From: Candidatus Venteria ishoeyi
Lineage (GTDB): Bacteria > Pseudomonadota > Gammaproteobacteria > Beggiatoales > Beggiatoaceae
Reading direction: 5' to 3'
DNA length: 64,000 bases
Assembly: GCF_030378065.1 (NCBI RefSeq)
Contig: NZ_JAUCGJ010000006.1
Location: 1-64,000, forward strand
Shown here piece by piece: positions 61,002 to 64,000 of this stretch (position 1 is its first letter; each line of letters begins with the position of its first letter). Position numbers and translations under genes: made by a program. The notes under the pieces are model-generated. The model did no database searches. It saw nothing but the letters and a program-made list of their open reading frames with translations, and was not told the origin of the DNA.

Positions 61002-62223
61002 TAACAACTTAAACCCTTTAGATCATGCAGTGATTGCTGTTGTTGATGACAACCTGACTAACTTAAACTTATTACGCAGCATATTGGAATTTAGTGAATG
61101 CGTTGTGCATAGTTTTGTTGATGGCAACAGTTTTTTACAAGCCATGCCTAATCTGCAACCCGATTTGGTGTTATTAGATATCATGTTGCCGGACATTTCA
61201 GGTTATACCTTGTGCGAACGATTAAAAACAGATGTCAATACGATGAATATCCCTATCATCATGATCAGTGCGCTTAATGAGGTTGATGACAAGTTAAAAG
61301 CCTTTTCAATGGGTGCTGTTGATTACATCAGTAAACCTTTTTATGATCAGGAAGTGCTAGCGCGTGTGGCAACCCATTTAAAATTACGTGCACTGCAACA
61401 ACGCATGAGTAAAGAAGTTGAAGAGCGTAAAGCAGCACAGCAAAGCTTACAGGAAACCCACGATGTATTAGAAACACGCGTTGCAGAACGTACTGAAGAG
61501 CTGAATGAGCTGAATAATGCTTTAAGCAAGACACTAAATTTTAAAGAAGAATTTTTATCACTAATGAGCCATGAGTTGCACACCCCGCTCAATGCCATTT
61601 TTGGTCTGGCAGAAGCACTGCAAGATGGTATCTATGGCGAGGTAACACCCTTACAGCAGCAACGCTTGATAATGATTCAAAAAAGTGGAAAACAGCTTTT
61701 ACAATTAATTGATACCATTTTAAACTTTTCCAAACTCAGTAAAACACAACTGAACCTGCAACATGCCATTGACCTGGAAAAAATATTTTCAGATAGCTTG
61801 GCGGGTGTTGCACAAGATGCTGAGCAAAAACACTTAGTCGTAAAGCAACAATTTAATGCTTTGACACAATCCCGTGTCTATCTCGATGCGCCACGTTTAC
61901 AACAGATTGTCGATAAATTACTCAGTAACGCCATAAAATTCACACCAGAAGGCGGAGAAATTGGATTAGAGGCTTCTTTACTCAGTGCGGAACGGCAGTT
62001 GTTATTGACGGTATGGGACACTGGCATTGGCATCAAGCAGGAAGATCAGGAAAAAGTTTTTCAACCTTTTTTACAACTGGATCACAGTCTGGCAAGACAA
62101 TATGAAGGGCTTGGCCTGGGTCTGGCGCTGGTTTCCAACCTGGTTAAGTTACATGGCGGCAGCGTGGAATTAAACAGCAAAGCTGGAGCAGGGAGCCGCT
62201 TTAGTATTTATTTACCCTATTAA
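60991..62223 (+). CDS. response regulator - histidine kinase
   Basis: The 410-residue cytoplasmic protein has an N-terminal receiver with phospho-Asp63 in LVLLDIMLPD and Lys in ISKPFYD, a coiled-coil linker, a HisKA domain with His194 in MSHELHTPLNAI, and an ATPase domain (LLSNAIKF, DTGIGI, GLGLGLALV). ATG 60991 overlaps the TPR gene by 11 bases, so the two may be functionally linked. It resembles the receiver-kinase at 31740 but lacks the PAS domain. Its TAA stop is the first triplet of a family C repeat. Confidence 0.9.
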   Translation: MEIDNNLNPLDHAVIAVVDDNLTNLNLLRSILEFSECVVHSFVDGNSFLQAMPNLQPDLVLLDIMLPDISGYTLCERLKTDVNTMNIPIIMISALNEVDDKLKAFSMGAVDYISKPFYDQEVLARVATHLKLRALQQRMSKEVEERKAAQQSLQETHDVLETRVAERTEELNELNNALSKTLNFKEEFLSLMSHELHTPLNAIFGLAEALQDGIYGEVTPLQQQRLIMIQKSGKQLLQLIDTILNFSKLSKTQLNLQHAIDLEKIFSDSLAGVAQDAEQKHLVVKQQFNALTQSRVYLDAPRLQQIVDKLLSNAIKFTPEGGEIGLEASLLSAERQLLLTVWDTGIGIKQEDQEKVFQPFLQLDHSLARQYEGLGLGLALVSNLVKLHGGSVELNSKAGAGSRFSIYLPY

Positions 62224-62386
62224 GGAGTGAGAATTTTATAACTTCAGCAACTTGGCTGGTCTTTTTCTCCATTTTCTGCGTTATGAAAACAGTTACATAG
62301 CTTGCTATGCGCCTGTTTTCACGCCTTGAAAATGAATAAAAATCCTGTGCCCAGTTCCTGCACTTATTTCATCCTCACTCCTAAGG
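62221..62386. mobile_element. MITE-like element, family C, at a stop codon
   Basis: The 166-base unit starts TAAGGAGTGAGAATTTTATA and ends ATCCTCACTCCTAAGG, with inverted ends. In reverse it matches 15555-15731 along most of its length and the right half of 14726-14904. TAA at its edge is the stop of the upstream kinase gene. The following 119 bases up to the PfkB gene show no further gene and should contain its promoter. Confidence 0.7.
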
Positions 62387-62505
62387 TATAAGCTCAGTCA
62401 GTACTAAAGATGCTGAAAGCTGCTTCTACCTCACGTTTTACCCTCATTCCATAGCATTTTATGTTATCCTGCTGGGTTCTTTAATAATTTTAGCGAGTTT
62501 CTTTC

Positions 62506-63438
62506 ATGTCAGCTTTAGTCTGTGGTTCTTTTGCATTTGATACCATCATGGTATTTGAAGATAAATTTGCCAATCATATCCTGCCGGAAAAAGTACATAT
62601 TCTGAATGTTTCTTTTATGGTGCCCAGTATGCGCCGCGAATTTGGCGGTTGTGCGGGTAATATTGCCTATACCCTGAATATGTTGGGTGGCGATGTCATT
62701 CCTATGGGGACGGTGGGTAAAGATTTTGGCGCTTACGGACAGTGGATGGACGAATGCAGTATTGATCGCTCCTTTGTCATAGAAATTGACAATACGTATA
62801 CAGCCCAGGCTTTTATTACCACTGACATGGCGGATAACCAAATCACCGCATTTCATCCGGGTGCGATGAATTTTTCACATCAGAACCGTGTTAATCAGAT
62901 TTCTGGCGTATCAATGGGCATGGTCTCACCTGATGGGCGTGATGGTATGATTGAACATGCCGCACAATTTGCACAGGCCGATATTCCTTTTTTCTTTGAT
63001 CCCGGCCAGGGTATGCCGATGTTTGATGGTGAAGATCTCAAACGTTTCGTTGAACAGGCAAGCTGGGTCATCGTTAATGATTATGAATTTCAATTACTCA
63101 GTGAACGCACTGGCTGGTCAGCCGAAATAATTGCTGCTAAGCTTGAAGCACTGATTGTGACACGGGGTAGTGAAGGTTCCATTATTTACGCCAATAATCA
63201 AGAAATTGAGATTCCATCTGCACCCGTTACTAAAATTAATGATCCAACCGGATGTGGCGATGCTTACCGTGGTGGTTTATTATATGGTTTGCAACGAAAT
63301 CTGGACTGGGCAACAACCGGGCGTATTGCCGCTTTATGTGGTGCCATTAAAATCGAACAACACGGTACCCAAAACCACCAATTTACCCTGGAAGAATTTC
63401 ATGCTCGCTTTCAACAGGCATTTCAGTATGATTTTTAA
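62506..63438 (+). CDS. PfkB-family carbohydrate/nucleoside kinase
   Basis: The 310-residue protein has the ribokinase-family fold: N-terminal LVCGSFAFDTIMVFE, the substrate loop RREFGGCAGNIAYTLNMLGG (about 43-62) and the catalytic anion-hole motif NDPTGCGDAYRGG (about 245-257), which contains the base Asp. Relatives in gammaproteobacteria are often annotated as adenosine kinase; the sugar or nucleoside acceptor is not certain. A paralogue follows 65 bases downstream, so the locus is a tandem duplication. Confidence 0.85.
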   Translation: MSALVCGSFAFDTIMVFEDKFANHILPEKVHILNVSFMVPSMRREFGGCAGNIAYTLNMLGGDVIPMGTVGKDFGAYGQWMDECSIDRSFVIEIDNTYTAQAFITTDMADNQITAFHPGAMNFSHQNRVNQISGVSMGMVSPDGRDGMIEHAAQFAQADIPFFFDPGQGMPMFDGEDLKRFVEQASWVIVNDYEFQLLSERTGWSAEIIAAKLEALIVTRGSEGSIIYANNQEIEIPSAPVTKINDPTGCGDAYRGGLLYGLQRNLDWATTGRIAALCGAIKIEQHGTQNHQFTLEEFHARFQQAFQYDF

Positions 63439-63503
63439 GCCTGATTTAAAACAGGTTTGCAGATTAAATATCTAAATATAATGGTTAAATAAGAAGGCCC
63501 ACC

Positions 63504-64000
63504 ATGTCAATTCTTGTTTGTGGCTCATTGGCTTTTGATACCACGATGTTGTTGACTGAAAAAGTACAACGTCCTGTACACAATGCTGTGTCCCAGAACC
63601 CAAAAAACACCCCGGAAGATACGGAAACTTATTATCTGGTACCCGATTTGCGCCGGGAATACGGTGGTTGTGCCGGGAATATTGTCTACAACCTCAAGCA
63701 ACTGGAAAAAAGTGCTGAAATGATGTCCACTGTGGGAACTGATTTCAGCACTTACCAAACCTGGCTGGATAAGTGCGCAATTTCAACACAATATGTGAAG
63801 CGTATCGCCCATACTTATACCGCACAGACTTACATCACACAGGACATGGATGATCACAAGATCATTGCGTTTCATCCTGGTGCGATGAATTTTTCACATT
63901 ATAACCAGGTACCCACCGAGGCGCGTTTCAATTTAGCGGTGATTGCGCCCGATGGCGAGGAAGGTATGCGCACCCATGCGCGCCAACTGGTGCAACTGGG
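63504..64000 (+). CDS. second PfkB-family kinase, cut by window end
   Basis: The frame opens at ATG 63504 and runs off the window without a stop. The visible 165 residues begin MSILVCGSLAFDTTMLL and include RREYGGCAGNIVYNLKQLE and FHPGAMNFSHYNQ, closely parallel to the preceding kinase. It carries an insertion of about 15-20 residues (around 23-40, with QNPKNTPEDTE) before the substrate loop. AGAAGG lies eight bases before the ATG. The catalytic C-terminal motif lies beyond the window. Confidence 0.85.
   Translation, partial: MSILVCGSLAFDTTMLLTEKVQRPVHNAVSQNPKNTPEDTETYYLVPDLRREYGGCAGNIVYNLKQLEKSAEMMSTVGTDFSTYQTWLDKCAISTQYVKRIAHTYTAQTYITQDMDDHKIIAFHPGAMNFSHYNQVPTEARFNLAVIAPDGEEGMRTHARQLVQL

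Overview
The window reads as a chromosomal segment of a moderately AT-rich gammaproteobacterium. Housekeeping genes are of gammaproteobacterial type: BamE divergent from Fur, the RoxA ribosomal oxygenase, UbiD, RimO, TamB, the ScpA/ScpB/HolB cluster and a class A RNase P RNA. Several features fit a sulfur-oxidising lineage such as Thiotrichales (Beggiatoa/Thiothrix-like): a secreted Gly/Tyr-rich protein resembling sulfur globule proteins, the cbb3-oxidase assembly factor CcoS with copper chaperones, the MurL glutamate-epimerising route to peptidoglycan, a large CHAT protease, and many MITE-like repeats. The lineage is an inference. No rRNA, tRNA, CRISPR array, prophage or intact transposase gene was seen.

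Layout. 1-2.2 kb (minus): hemH-gspH-gspI, head to head with a PlsC-like acyltransferase. 3-4.9 kb: an orphan ZorA/MotA-like membrane protein with a long coiled coil, its stop codon lying inside a MITE. 5-7.4 kb: lytic transglycosylase, rnpB, and the copper pair PCuAC-SCO. 7.5-8.8 kb: a DUF438-hemerythrin-PAS sensor. 8.9-14.3 kb (minus): a three-gene module of a small glycine-rich protein, a four-TM membrane protein and a 1260-residue repeat-CHAT protease, the best candidate here for an undescribed system. 14.3-15.8 kb: MITE-like debris around mobB. 15.8-21.4 kb: an AAA-type ATPase, a cytochrome c, a possible EH-signature protein coupled to fur, bamE and roxA.

21.5-26.5 kb: DUF928-CHASE2/GGDEF/EAL signalling pair and ubiD, both ORFs ending inside the same dispersed palindrome. 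26.5-28.1 kb: two secreted proteins (one sulfur-globule-like, one with four Cys-bearing repeats) and two abutting MITEs. 28.2-35.2 kb: pssA, a yqcC-family gene, two consecutive multidomain histidine kinases, a lipoprotein and rimO. 35.2-45.7 kb: tamB, a periplasmic binding protein, ccoS, glgX, a gph-like phosphatase, an ankyrin protein, a secreted unknown and murL. 45.7-51.6 kb: murF and gltA (minus), then a GH5 enzyme whose catalytic domain is split by an insert, and yhbY. 52.3-56.5 kb: ptsN-like, scpB, holB, a yefM-yoeB toxin-antitoxin pair and scpA. 56.5-64 kb: small conserved unknowns, DUF4126-SHOCT and double-PAN secreted proteins, pncC, a TPR membrane protein, a response-regulator kinase and two tandem PfkB-family kinases, the second cut by the window end.

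Themes. Copper and respiration are linked by PCuAC, SCO and CcoS. Cell envelope work is heavy (MurF, MurL, PssA, TamB, BamE, lytic transglycosylase, type II secretion pseudopilins). Signalling includes one EAL protein and three histidine kinases. Dispersed inverted repeats of at least four families lie in the gaps and repeatedly supply the stop codon of the neighbouring gene.
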